The translations under genes were made by a program, and so were the position numbers. Under the pieces are notes generated by a model. The model did not search any database, was not told the origin of the DNA, and saw nothing but the letters and a program-made list of their open reading frames with translations. A stretch of 64,000 nt of DNA, taken from assembly GCA_020465985.1 (NCBI GenBank), contig JAANYP010004341.1:62001-126000 (forward strand), given 5' to 3'. Shown here one piece after another: positions 36,704 to 48,799 of the stretch (positions are counted from its first letter, which is position 1; each line of letters begins with the position of its first letter). This stretch comes from Centrapalus pauciflorus (taxonomy: Eukaryota; Streptophyta; Magnoliopsida; Asterales; Asteraceae).

Positions 36704-37439
36704 TAAATAAAAGAGTAAAGGACATTTGTGGTCCTTGTAGTTTGATGGTTTACCCGGATTCAGTCCCTTAACCCTAATAAGGTCAAATTTCATCCATATT
36801 TTGCTAATTTTGTGCACTTTTAGTCCCTCGTCCGTTAAAATTAACGACACAACCGTTAAATTTTTAAGAATGACATTTTTACCCTTTTTATTGGGACACT
36901 TTTACTTCCTATGATTTTATTATTTACCCATTTATAGACCAACATTTATTTTATTTTATTTTATATTTATAATTATATTATTTATAGATATACTTAATTC
37001 ATTATAAACACACTTATTTTATTTATATACTTATGTTTTAATATTTTATTTACATTTACTGTTGTTCGTATTTTATTTAAAATTTAATTTTTATTTTTAT
37101 TAAAATTACATTTTTTTCTTTACTAATTTATTTAAAGTTAATCTTCTTTATTAATTTTAATTTTTATAATATTATTGTTAACATTTATATATGTAATTTT
37201 GTTAATTGTGTTTAAGTAAATATAATATCGTCGATATTTTTCCTCTCTAAAGTCATTATTTCTTCAAGTATCTTCCAACCTAATCAATTATCAACACATA
37301 AATTAATTATAACGAAGGACTAAAAGTGAACAAAATTAGCAAAATAGGAATGAAATTTGACCTTATTAGGGTTAAAGAACTGAATCCGGGTAAACCATCA
37401 AAACACAAGGACCAAAAATGTCATTTACTCTGAATAAAA
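36704..37439. mobile_element. Mutator-like element sharing GAGTAAA ends with 2076-3902
   Basis: The element is 36713-37430 (718 bp). The ends gagtaaaggacatttgtgg and ccaaaaatgtcatttactc are inverted complements. Arms of about 120 bp include gtttacccggattcagt/actgaatccgggtaaac and ggtcaaatttcat/atgaaatttgacc. The flanking 9-mers taaataaaa and tgaataaaa differ at one base. The interior is AT-rich. The left end resembles that of 2076-3902 (GAGTAAA, then TGGTCCTTG), so both probably used the same transposase type. Confidence 0.8.
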
Positions 37440-37570
37440 ATAAGATCAAATCGGATAAAAATTTTAAAATCCAACCAATGAAAGATTGTAAGATGTACTT
37501 ATTTTTACTAATCACAGTCGTAAGATTGGAAATTTTAACAAAGACGACTTAAAATTCTAGACGTGGAGGC

Positions 37571-37576
37571 CACGTG
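37571..37576 (+). promoter_or_regulatory. G-box upstream of the UBTD-type gene
   Basis: A palindromic CACGTG, with a further ACGTGG ten bases earlier, lies about 345 bases upstream of the start codon. CACGTG is the known core bound by bZIP and bHLH factors; use at this site is inferred. Confidence 0.35.
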
Positions 37577-37917
37577 TGTAGTTATTAAAACTAGGTATCG
37601 GTGAATAAACCAGCCTGCCAGCTCATCATCCATCCCTTTTCATTTTATCTATCTTCTTTGTTTCCATCAGTTTTTTGATAAAACCAACAAACCCACTTCC
37701 GATTTCACTTCCTTCTCCTCAATTCCATTCCATTCGATTCTGCAATAATCAATCCTCAACCATTACTCTGTTAATGTACCTACAGGCTACACCTTCTTCT
37801 ATTTACTATTACTAAACCCCTCTCCTGATTTTTCTAACTATACCCACCCTCTGCCTTTCTCCGATCATCTTCCGCTTTCCTATAACTTTCACTCGCCGGA
37901 GACATTTTTATAACGCT

Positions 37918-40508
37918 ATGGGTTGTGCTGGATCATCGACTGCCAAAGGGGACGGTAAACATTCCAATTTCCCTGATTCTTTTTTAAGGCAAATCAATCC
38001 TGTTGCATGTTTCGATTCTAGATTCTTTTTTTTTAATACGTAATCGACTAATTGACTTATCATTCTATGATTCATCTTGTGACTGTTTTTTTTTACTATT
38101 ATAATGTTGGCTTGATTTAGGGGCTTTTCTATGAACATATGTCGCGAGGTTTCCTTGAAATAACTAAACCAAATGATGATCTATAGGCTGTAGTCAAACC
38201 TAAATTTTTTTTTTATGAGGTGTTTCGTTTTTTATGTTGCAACAGGACAAAATTGGTTGACTATTTGCAGTCAAATGTCTAAGATATCATACAAGAGAGA
38301 TGAATCTGGTGAATACAAATGAACACTATTAGTTTATATGAAAAGAAAAAAAAAGTGATTTTACCATGGATATGGAAATGCTTTCAATTTTAGTACAGAA
38401 AATGTTGTAATGTTTATGTGAAGGTAATTCATCATTAAGCTTGCACATGATGTCAATGTTAAGTAGAGACCCCTTTTGGTCTGGTAAAATTTATAAGATC
38501 AACTGATGTTGTTCAAAATCGATTTCTATGGGTTTCAGTTTTGGCACTAAAGTTGTCATTTTGACTACTTTTTTTAACTGATGAGTGCTAGAGGACATTA
38601 TTTTTCAAATTTTAACTAAAATTTTCTGTATTTTCTTTATCAAAACCAAGTTTTCTATGCCAAACTGTTGTTAAGCCTTACTAATGAATTGTCTATGATG
38701 CGCGTCCCCTGACTAAGATCAGGAAAAGAGTTCATATTAATCAGTTAAATTCTTCTTTACTGATTCAGTTCATTGTTAATAGGTACTTAAAAATCCCAAA
38801 GAAAGTTGAATGATAAAAAATATAATTCTAAGGCGATGAATGATTTGCTTATTATAGGTTTGACTTGATGGTCTGACTTTCTTCCTGCATTTGTTTGCTT
38901 TCTTTGAAACTATACTTAGTAGCTTGCCTATCATGATTTTCAGTAAAAATTTCTGGATTTTTGTAGTCTTTGTATTTATCTGAAGTTTGGACCTTGTAGT
39001 AGTGTTCCTGATTTGGAGTTCTTGTTTAGAAAGACAGCAATGGAAAGTAAAATATGAAACATAAAACGAAAACAAGAACACAAAATATACTTGGTTTGGT
39101 CCCCAATGTCCCATGTCCCAACACTAATGAGTCTTTCTTATTGATTTTGGATTGGGGTTTGCAGTTACATATAGTTATATTTTTAGATGAAATCCACCTC
39201 AAATCAAACTCAACAACTTAACAATTTTCTACAGCAAGATTGTGAACAAGTTACTAACATCACAATTGGTTGTGTGCAGAATGAGTTTCTTACAAGTTTG
39301 ACCTATGTCCAACGTTCTTTGAGTTTCTCTTTGCTTTTCTTAAAAGTTTAAGGGGGCATGTGGTACGATGGAATCATAGGGAAGGGAATGGACTTGCTTA
39401 AATTTATATGCCTTTTAAAGCAATGATAGCTACACATAAGAATAGATCGACATAGAAAATGAAAGAAAAACTATAAATTCTCCATTCCTTTTCCATGTTT
39501 TTTATGCTCTCCATGTTGATAAAGAAAGGAGAGAAATGAAATTTATACTAAACTCAATTCTTCATTCCCTTTCATTGAGCATCAAGACTCTTTATCACAT
39601 AATAAAAAAAACTTGTAAAATTAAGTTATTTTTTCCCTATGATTCCATTGTATCAAACGACCCTAGGCAGCTATTAATCACGTTTAGGTTTAATTGTTTA
39701 ACTTTCTTGATCCTTGTGTTCTTTAGTCAAATTGGTTCCAAGTTGTTTTCTTTCCCTTAGTTCAGCATTTATCACCCAACTTTGGGCAGACTTTCTAATA
39801 TAGCAACTTCAACTCTTTTAAGTGTTCTACGGACTATAATAATCTAATGTACCTCTATTGTCCACCTTTCATATCTGTCGTTACTTATTTTGTTTCTTCA
39901 CTTATTTTATTATATTATTAGTTGAATCTTTCTTGGTATTTCATTGAGAAGAAAGTGGATTAATTCTGTTTATTATGTGGATCTTTGGTTTCTTCTGTAC
40001 TGCAGAACCTATTAAAAAAATAACGAAACCAAAACCATGGAAGAATCCCGAGCCAATTACAGCAGATCAGCTTAAGCAGATGCGTGATGAGTTCTGGGAT
40101 ACTGCTCCCCATTATGGTGGCCGAAAAGGTGATTTTTGTTAAAAAAAATATTATTATATGCGTGCTTAATACATTTCATAGATATATTATATGTTTAGCA
40201 CTGTGTTGTGGCAATTGAATGGTTTGATCATGTTTTGATCAGAAATCTGGGAAGCACTACAAGCTGCTGCTGAAGCCGATCTAACCCTCGCACAAGCGAT
40301 AGTTGATAGTGCTGGTGTGATCGTTCAAAAGGCTGACTTGACTGTCTGTTATGATGAGAGAGGTATAGCTTTTGTTGAACCTTACAAGTTTTCTCAAATT
40401 TTCTTATTCCATAAACGCTCCCCCATTATTTTGCGTGTTGCAGGTGCAAAATACGAGTTACCAAAGTACGTTTTGAGCGCGCCAACAAATTTAATCCGTG
40501 ACAGTTGA
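37918..40508 (+). CDS. Plant UBTD-type protein (DC-UbP/UBTD N-terminal domain)
   Basis: Four coding exons, 37918-37954, 40006-40128, 40243-40362 and 40444-40508, give 345 nt and 114 aa; all junctions are GT-AG and in phase. The protein matches the N-terminal helical domain of ubiquitin domain-containing proteins: KPKPWKNPEPITADQLKQMR, then DEFWDTAPHYGGRKEIWEAL, AIVDSAGVIV and a YDERGAKYELPKYVLSAPTN ending. It lacks the C-terminal ubiquitin-like fold of animal UBTD1/2, as plant members do. The start MGCAGSS offers Gly2 for N-myristoylation and Cys3 for palmitoylation, so membrane attachment is plausible. In animals UBTD proteins bind E2 ubiquitin-conjugating enzymes; a similar role here is inferred. 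Intron 1 is 2051 bp, with a MITE. A CT-rich leader precedes the ATG. Confidence 0.92.
39352..39663. mobile_element. Tourist-like MITE in intron 1 of the UBTD-type gene
   Basis: The ends gggggcatgtggtacgatgg and ccattgtatcaaacgaccc, with inner tggaatcatagggaa/ttccctatgattcca, form an imperfect terminal inverted repeat over a 312-bp element. Flanking triplets are taa and tag, one mismatch from the expected TWA duplication. Confidence 0.65.
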
Positions 40509-41050
40509 GAATGGATCTGTTTAGCGTAAAGATGGTAAATCATGTATATGTTTTTAGTCCTGTTTTAATTCGTTTTGATGTATGGTAAAGAAACCCTAAT
40601 TTGGATCCGGTCTTCCTTTCTACTTATATATCCATTTTCAAAAATGTTTGATTATATGCACAGTTACTGTTGGTATTAAGGATGTATGTAATGTTTGTTT
40701 GACCTTTTTGTGGTGTTTCTACAAGAAAGGTGCCATTGTTTTGCTGGAAATGGCAAGTATTTATTGGATTAATTATTTACTTCACTGATTTCCCAAAAAG
40801 CAACCAAAGTTAACTGACACAGGCAAATATTGTCCCTTTAAACTCGAGTTCGGAAAGGTGGAAGTCTAATACCCATTTCATTAACGGAGTACCCAACCTC
40901 GTGGGGTTTCGGCTTGACCCACGTTGGTCCAAGCCACCTCGTCTTCCCGGTCCCGCCAAGTTCAACCCCAGCCTGGCCCCATCCTTATTCCTTATTTTGC
41001 TTTTTTTTTTTTTTTTTTTTGAGCTTTTAACGGTCACATGACTTGGTATA
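40509..41050. other. UBTD-type gene 3' flank and GC-rich scrap
   Basis: The first 200 bases likely hold the 3'UTR. The interval 40850-40980 is C/G-rich (cgtggggtttcggcttgacc, cctcgtcttcccggtcccgcc) beside a poly-T run, suggesting a retroelement or transposon fragment that I cannot name. Confidence 0.35.
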
Positions 41051-41118
41051 GAGGGGGTTCAATAGAAAACTAACATACATCAGAAAATCTTGGAAAACCT
41101 CCATGCATTACAACATCA
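41051..41118. mobile_element. Fragment of the (TA)n-associated MITE
   Basis: The text gggggttcaatagaaaac...catcagaaaatcttggaaaacctccatgcatt aligns with the left arm of the element at 26655-26902, then stops. No TA tract flanks this piece. Confidence 0.65.
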
Positions 41119-41298
41119 TAAGGGATCATTAATGACATTTTTAGAATAGCCTAATTACATTTATTCAAATAATTAAAATATGATTATTTTAAAAATGCAA
41201 TCTCTAGAATCATTCATATCACAAGATCGTAGAAGATTCACATTCAAATGCATTCCATAATATGATAAAAAAACATTAAAAAAACTTGAATCTCCACT

Positions 41299-41440
41299 GG
41301 TGACCGCTGACCACCAATCAACATCGACTGCCAATCGTCGGCTGACCACTGACCACCATGCAACGGCCGAACACTATGCATCATCAACTGCCGAACACTA
41401 TGCAACACCAACCGCCGAACAACATTCAACATCAACGCTT
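41299..41440. repeat. Degenerate ~24-bp tandem repeats
   Basis: Imperfect units built on ccgaacactatgcaacatcaa recur every 24 bases or so. As a multiple of three they generate open frames on both strands (STAEHYAS-type repeats). I do not consider these real proteins. Confidence 0.55.
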
Positions 41441-41639
41441 GGGAAGCAACGCCACAACCCTCGGTTCACTCACCCTCGTCAAGCCCTTGATGATTCACAA
41501 ATTTTTTTTACATAAACATGTATAAACCAAGATTATAAGACTTTTAATCAAAATAATCATACTTTTATATACTAAAATTAGAAAAATAAATCTTGTGAAT
41601 AATTGAAAGAAATCATGTGAATTATCATTCACTTGGACC

Positions 41640-41840
41640 AGTCAAAGATTTACATACGACCATTCACAAAATTTTTATGGACGTACACTTGTGAATATAT
41701 CTGAAATTTATATATCGTACGTGTAACTTTAATTTAAACATGATTATAAAAAGAAATTTTAAAAAGTTTTTTAAGGACGGTACTTTTCGGGTGCATTCAT
41801 TTCGAGTGGTAACTTTTTAAACCTAAGTTTATATATATAT
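41640..41840. repeat. Dispersed repeat, inverted relative of 7450-7670 and 45113-45480
   Basis: Complements of the shared words (accattcacaaaattttta, cgtgtaactttaatttaaac, gggtgcattcatttcgag, aacctaagtttatata) lie in the same order as in the other copies. Confidence 0.5.
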
Positions 41841-41869
41841 AAACCCAATTAGACGATTAGTTTGTATTT

Positions 41870-42170
41870 TCTAATGTAATTTAAGTTCTGTATTTTAGTT
41901 TCGTGATGTTTTCATTTTAGTTATATAATAGTTTTAAATATTTATTATAAAATTAAATATTTTAGTTGTAAGTGTCTTATTGATTATAAATGAATTTTTT
42001 TAAATTAAAAATGTAGAATGATAGAGAAAGTTGGATATTTCTAAAATAGAAAGATATGATGGGTGGAAACTAGTGACACTGATGTGTTAAGAAAGATAGA
42101 AAGGATATAGAAAAGACGGATATCCATCATTCTTATATTGCTATGTACCAAACGCTATCTTCTAGTGATT
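41870..42170. repeat. Dispersed AT-rich repeat resembling 58160-58500
   Basis: The phrase ttttagtttcgtgatgttttcattt and the endings gaaagttggatatttc and gacactgatgtgttaagaaa recur in altered form near 58190-58460, so these are relics of one family. Ends are not defined. Confidence 0.4.
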
Positions 42171-43028
42171 CCGTTTTGTCAAATTAATATGATTGTATCA
42201 ACTTTGGATCTCCCAAGATCCAAAACTTTGTTATATCTTATAACCTGGGGTCAGACTTGTAAATTTGTTTTATTAAAAACTTAAATTTCAGGTATAATTA
42301 ATATGTTTATTTGGTAAAAACTAGCTGGAATTAAAGTTTATGGTTAATAAATATGTGGTAAAACAATTTAGAAGCTATAAAATATAGAATGACATGAAAG
42401 TCAATGATAATTTAGAAAAACAAATATCATAATTAAAATAAATTTATTTTGGTACTTTATTTTTCATAAACCCAATATACTTTTAAAAACAACTTTATGG
42501 TTTAAGATTTTATGATTTTAATAAGTATTTGAAAAGAAATTCATCCAAACGTAGTTAATAAAGATAAAAAGAGTTGAAGTTTTTACAAAACCATAAAATT
42601 TGATCTCTCACAAGCTGTTACTAAACATGTCTTGTACTTTATGTTACAACATGTTGTATGGAATAAATTGGCTGCAAAGCAGACGAGTGAAGCTCGACTT
42701 GACAGGATTCAAGTCTCTTAGGTATACTCAATAGCTTCACACTTCATGCGCATCTTATACTTGTTAATTAGGATTAATAACCATTTGTTATCATGGAACA
42801 TCAATATATATTAAACTAGTATCAATGCTTGGTACATGTGATTTAATCACTTTCTTTATATCAGTAAATATGTTTATCTATTGTTTTGTTAAACTATTTC
42901 TGCTTCATATATCATTTTGTGCGAGGATCAATATGATTATTATTCCTTATAAATTAGTTTATTTTCTAGTCTGTTTATTCCCTCCTTATGATGTTTCCAT
43001 GGGTCAATGCTTTTTTTCATAAAAGTAA
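42171..43028. other. Spacer
   Basis: No gene or bounded element recognised; the 65-codon frame near 42825 is hydrophobic AT-rich noise. Confidence 0.4.
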
Positions 43029-44303
43029 CTAGTTTATATTATAACCCACGTGGATATTTTTAATTAAATTTATTAATATAAAATGTATATGAGTAAAATT
43101 ATAAATATACAAAAATAATAATAATGTTTATTTTTATTATTTACTAATTAAAAAATAGAGTATATTTATCTTTTTTTAAAAATATTAAATTGGATTTATC
43201 TTTTATTTTTTATAAGTTGTATTTATCTTTTTGGTGAACGTAGATGTGACACATGACATTTGATGTTTTCCCCTATTATACATAATAATAATAATTTCCA
43301 CAACTAATTCAAATTTTTACATTTGGATCTAATTATGATTATTATGGATAATAATGATAGATATTTATTTTAGGTAAACATTAATTTAAATGTTACAAAA
43401 TCTAATTTATACTAATTAATTAATGAAAAAAATAAAGTCAAAATTTAATGCAATTAAGTTAAGATGTTAAATTTGGAAAAAGAGGTGGAAAAATTAAATT
43501 TCTTGTATTGTAGAAGTGACATATGACATGAATTATTTTGTTTTATTATAATATATATGTTGATCAATCCATGTATTACATGGGTTGATTTAGAAAATAC
43601 ATATTTTTTTTATATTTTAATAAATTATTATAAAATTTATATATAATTAAAATAAAATAAATTGAAAGCTAGTTAAATTAAAGATAAAAAATACTTAGTT
43701 GTTTGATATTAAATAAAAAAATATTATTATATTGTATTATTAAAAACAATTAATTTGTGTTTGCAAAAAAAATGTTTCTTTATAATTTTTATTAACTTCA
43801 AATATGAAATATCAATGTAAGAAACAAAAAACTTTAATTATGTGAATGTGTATATATTTTGAAAATGATAAAATATAAAAATGGAATATCTAAAAATCAA
43901 TAATCAAAATTTATCATATTCACAATTGAAGTTTTATCAAATAAATTTTAAATCTTGTTAGCAAAATAATTAACAAAAATTTTTAACTTTATTTACTACA
44001 CTTTTACATTTAAATCCAAATTTTTACATTTGAATTTAACTATGATCATTAAGGATAATAATGACACATATTTATTTTAGGATTAATGAAAAAATTAAAA
44101 TCAAAATTTAATGTAATTAAGTTAAGGTAGTAAATTTAGAAAATGAATTAAAAAAATGACATATGTATAATTATTGATTTTAATTAAGGGTATAAGAGAC
44201 ATTTCATAAATAATTATGAGTTGTCATTTATCTGGACCATTGATTTCTTTTCATCCAATGGTTCAGAAACTTCAAGTGGTTTTCTTATTTTATATAGTAT
44301 AGA
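43029..44303 (-). mobile_element. Non-autonomous Helitron, copy B
   Basis: The edges mirror copy A: a|CTAGTTTATATTATAACCCACG at the left (complement of the 3' end) and tatatagtatAGA|t at the right (complement of TCTATACTATATA). It is 1275 bp long and collinear with 34524-35764. Copy B keeps about 41 bases (from gaacgtagatgtgacacatg, near 43236) that are missing from copy A near 34716. The internal hairpin is present with one base changed (arms tcaatccatg/catgggttga). It is non-coding. Confidence 0.72.
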
Positions 44304-45112
44304 TATTATAGATTGAAGAATCTTTTAATTTTTATAGAAATGCCGCATGATTTATTAATGATCTTTTATATACATCAAATTTATTCCCTTGCTACGACTT
44401 GCGAACCTTACTATACTTGTTATAAACATTTCTGATAACACTTTTAAAAAACATTATAATTTTTGTAACAATATATATAATTTATCAGTTTAAAATAATG
44501 GATTATATTAAATGAATTTTAAATTAATAATAGGTATATATAGTATACATATAAATACAAAACAGTAAAAGTAGGTAACCTTGGGGGGAAAAAATGTTTG
44601 GATGTGCATTAAGTGTTAAAAGGAATCTGAAATTATTAAAAAGAGATGTAGCCGTTGAAATGTACATTTTTGGATGTTGCATGTCAGAACCATGTGCAAT
44701 TAAAATATAAAACTTACTCCAACATCCAAAAATATTTCATCTCCAACATCCATTTCTTGAAAAAAAAAAAAAAAACAAATAACTCGAAAGATATAAACAA
44801 TAATGCAATTTGATTATATTTAACATCAACGTTAACAGAATAAACCCAAATCATTAAATAACTAATGAAATAATGCCATCAAATAAACAACTAAATAATG
44901 AACAATTAATAAAATTATAAAAAATATAGAAATATATAAAACCCAAATAATCAATTAAACACATCTAATAAATGGATGGTCACATTATGAAAATTTCAAG
45001 TTTCATGTGTAAATACACTACATATTAATTTTATCCTCTAAGATTTTGTCCAGTTAATGATGGATTTATCTATAATTTATTTTTTTTTTATCATGGATTC
45101 ATATATAAACTT
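44304..45112. other. AT-rich spacer
   Basis: Near 44590-44760, inverted words (tttttggatgttgcatgtc and caacatccaaaaatatttc) suggest a small foldback, but no target duplication was seen. There is no gene. Confidence 0.4.
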
Positions 45113-45480
45113 AGGTTCAAATAGGTATCACTCAAAATCAAGTGCATCTGAAAATACCTCTTAAATAAATTTAAACTTTCTTTTTCATAATCATGTTTAA
45201 ATTAACATTACACACATGTAAAAAAAAAATTTCCGCAATTATGTTTAAATAAATGTTACATACATGATATGTAAATTTCAATTACATTCACCAATTCCAC
45301 GTCCTTTAAAATTTTGTGAATGGTCATATATATTTTTTCATGATTTTTTCAACCATTCACAATATTTTATGTTTATATCTTTATGTATAAATGTTGATTC
45401 TTTTGATAAATTTTTTTTTTTTTGTAATATTGGTTTATACATATTTATGTAAAAAAAATCAGTGAATGATCATTCACAAA
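45113..45480. repeat. Dispersed repeat, same family as 7450-7670
   Basis: Shared text includes caaaatcaagtgcatctgaa, catgtttaaattaacattac, gatatgtaaatttcaatta and gtgaatggtcatat. This is the longest of the three copies. Confidence 0.5.
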
Positions 45481-46718
45481 GAGGTGAGTTTGGTACTCTC
45501 GATTATTTAGAATACTCTGTTGAACCTGATTATATATAAATAATATTATGTGTGTGTGTATGTATGTTGAGTTCGATGTAGAACTTTTGTTAGCTAGACT
45601 TGACAAAAATACTCATCCCAGATTAGGAACACGAAACTCAACTCCGACTTGACCAACGAATCCTCGAACCCGAGTTGACTGGAGATAGAAATGATAAATA
45701 CCTTAATTCACGACCTGATCCCGATCTCATTTAATATCTTAATATAAATTATTGTATTTATTTGATTTTATAATGTAGTTTATTCAATCATTACAAAATC
45801 TTAAAATAAAAAAATTAATTAATTTGCTTAGATGGCTACAAACTTCACTCACAAACCACAAATCACAGATGAGATGTTCTTATGCATTTTTGGTTCTCTA
45901 GTACATCGACTTTCTCCATTAAACTTCGTTTTATATATATACACACACATGCAATTGTAAGCCATGCTTTATGAGCAACTTTTGACCAAAAGTTTGATTC
46001 TGGTTATAATATTTACAGCCGTAACTTTTTCATTTTAATTGTCTTGAAAGGTGATCCTGAACTCAAATGAAGTGTATATTTTGTTTGCCTAGGGAAAATA
46101 TATCTACAAATGTGTACTTTTAAATTATATATTTAAAGTTAAAACTTTTATCATTACTTTTTTTTTTTTTTTTTTTAATTTTGGCATTCGCATCAGTTAC
46201 ATATATTTTACTACTCCGTAATAAATTCAAAAACATGTAACCGGTATTTAGTTTGTAGAATTCGAGAAACATTTGATGGAAATGGAATGATAATTTGATT
46301 TCGAATTCGTGTTTGGCTATAGGAACTATGAAATTGAAAATTTTGGAGAAAAACATTCAAGCATAGAGAGGAATCATTGTTTCGAAGAGGTAGTCAAAGT
46401 AAAAAGTTTATGTGATACTGTGATGGGTGTAGAATGGGCACCGAGGAGCTCTACTCCAGCCTCCAGCACTAGTTTTATTTTCATTCTAACTTTTAAGGAT
46501 TCTTTGCAAACCAATTCGTTATCGATTTCAATTCATCTAAATTTTATTTCTTTTAGTTTTTCATTCATTTGTTAGATTCTATTTCATTAAAAAATATTTT
46601 GTCATCCAAATACCGGATATAAGATATGAAAAATTGTATCAACAAACTCTAGTTACATATATATTTTAACCTTTAAGGGATAACGGCATTAATGTCTCAT
46701 TTACCACAACACACGTAC
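45481..46718. other. Spacer
   Basis: No gene. Poly-T lies near 46160-46176, a short TE-like GC patch at 45580-45720. A plus frame at 46309-46575 (88 codons) has no recognisable domain. Confidence 0.4.
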
Positions 46719-47592
46719 TTTGGATGCAGGGCCGGCCCTTTTTCGAAAAGGCAAGAAAGGGACCAGGAAACGAAGCTTCGGCAATGCCATCACCCCGAAC
46801 CTGCCCCCCAAAAAACGCCCACCTTTATTAATCAACAAGCCCCATTACAACGTATAATCTAAAGAAACAAAACCGTCACTTGGACTTACGATAGTACCGC
46901 ATAACAAATTAAATTGCCCCCACAACTATAGCAATCCCTTTACCCACAAGGATTAGTAATCCAGTTTGACCAATCAAGTTTTGTTCCTGGTTTCCTGTTA
47001 CTAAACCACAAACATGATAAATTTTGAACCGAAGGAAAGAGATCCGCCTTTAAGATATCCTCCACAACATCATCCGATGCATGTAATGCCTTGTTTCTCT
47101 ACTTCCAACTTAGCCAGAAAGTAATAGCAATAGCCCCACGAAGCAAAACATTTCGGCCTTTCACAAGTGAACTCGAAAAGAAACGTTTTTTTCCCAAAAC
47201 TCATCAAACGACATAATAGGTTTACCTCTAATACTCCACCAACTGGCAACTTTTTTCCAAAGAGAATCAACTAAACTACAATTAATTAAGCAGTGATCCA
47301 TATCTTCATCAACTAACCCGCAAAAAACACATCGGCAATCGCCCAGTGCCCATTAATTGTAGGGGCTCATTCTCAAAAAACTTATTATATACTTAGGTCT
47401 ATTAACGATTAAATAAGACTATTGACTTGCAAAATTTTTAAATTTAGCATTATATAATTATAAATTTTTGTTGTTAATTTATCATTTTTACTTGAATTTT
47501 ACTTATCTTAAATATACATACATATTTATAGGGCCCATTTTAAGTTTTTGCCCAGGGGCCTCGAAAATGATTGGACCGGCCCTGTTTGGACG
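46719..47592. mobile_element. hAT element carrying a LINE fragment
   Basis: The element is 46727-47584 (858 bp). The ends CAGGGCCGGCCC and GGACCGGCCCTG are near-perfect inverted complements, and the flanking octamers tttggatg and tttggacg differ at one base. Most of the inside (about 46800-47350) is not hAT-like but a LINE 3' coding fragment on the minus strand. A transposase frame is absent. Confidence 0.85.
46800..47350 (-). pseudogene. LINE ORF2 C-terminal (zf-RVT) fragment inside the hAT element
   Basis: From 47342 downward the minus strand reads DCRCVFCGLVDEDMDHCLIN, then CSLVDSLWKKVASWWSIRGK, matching the zf-RVT zinc-binding motif (CxxC...HxxxxC followed by an aromatic-rich W-WW segment) at the C-terminus of plant L1-type LINE ORF2. 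Beyond it the frame shifts and breaks down. It begins abruptly at the hAT right arm with no reverse-transcriptase core, so it was captured or inserted and then decayed. This copy and the relic at 940-1590 are both on the minus strand. Confidence 0.75.
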
Positions 47593-48351
47593 GTGTCCTT
47601 GCGCAAGTGGCTTTGTTTTAGACAACCATGCGATAACTTGGAAGTTATCCATATATACCTAGAAATTATTCAAAACACACACAATACACACACATATCTA
47701 TGTATATATGTATGTATAGAAAGTTCTTTCCACCATGCGATAAATTAGAAAAAAGTCTTTAACAACCATGCGATAACTTGAAGAAAGTATCCATCTATAC
47801 TTAGAAATTATACAACATACTTTATGTATATACCTAGGAAGTTCTTTCAACAATGAGATAATTTAAAGAAGTTTTTGACGACCATGCGATGACACATATT
47901 TTGAATTACTTTTGTCCAGACATATTTAACTATGAAAAATTGATGATATCCGTGATGTTTATATCCTAAATATGTATATATGTTGTTTATGGAACAAAAC
48001 TTAGTCATAGAATTAGTATTTATTGAGGTAATTAATCAACACATATCAGATTTAAGTTTAGTATAATATTACAAGTATATATATATAGTTATTATTAAAA
48101 AGGTGTATGGATTATACATATGGGGTTATGATTCATTTTGTTAGGGAAAAGGTTGAGAATGTCTAGTTCCCAAGGAACAATCACTTGGATTCTTGCACTA
48201 AACTCATTTCAAAATATTACTTATCTCGAGAGCTAAACGCTTTTGCTTTTTGTGTAGTTCTCACTTGCGGCTACGCATGAAAGTTGCCAAGAAAAACACT
48301 ATTAAATCCCTTATTTTAGTAATTTCTATAAAGTTTTACATTTACAAATAG
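47593..48351. other. Spacer with local direct repeats
   Basis: The phrase accatgcgataacttg recurs near 47627, 47766 and, altered, 47730 and 47881, spaced about 110-140 bases, with cctagaaattatt/cttagaaattata words between. It is a short degenerate tandem region. There is no gene. Confidence 0.45.
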
Positions 48352-48606
48352 TAAGGGTGGGCAATTTTTGGTCCAGGACCGAGAAAACCGAAAACCAAAC
48401 TAAATCAAATCTGTTTAAAACCAAACCAAATTTAAGTTCGGTTTTAGACCTAACCGATTATGAAATTTGGTTTTTTGATAGATTTCTAGTCTAGTTGATA
48501 GGAGACCAAATCAAACCAAATTACCATATATATATATATATGTATATATGTATATATATATGTGTATATATGTATATATATATGTGTATATATGTATATA
48601 TATATA

Positions 48607-48687
<81 letters not shown>

Positions 48688-48700
48688 GTGTATATATATA

Positions 48701-48799
<99 letters not shown>

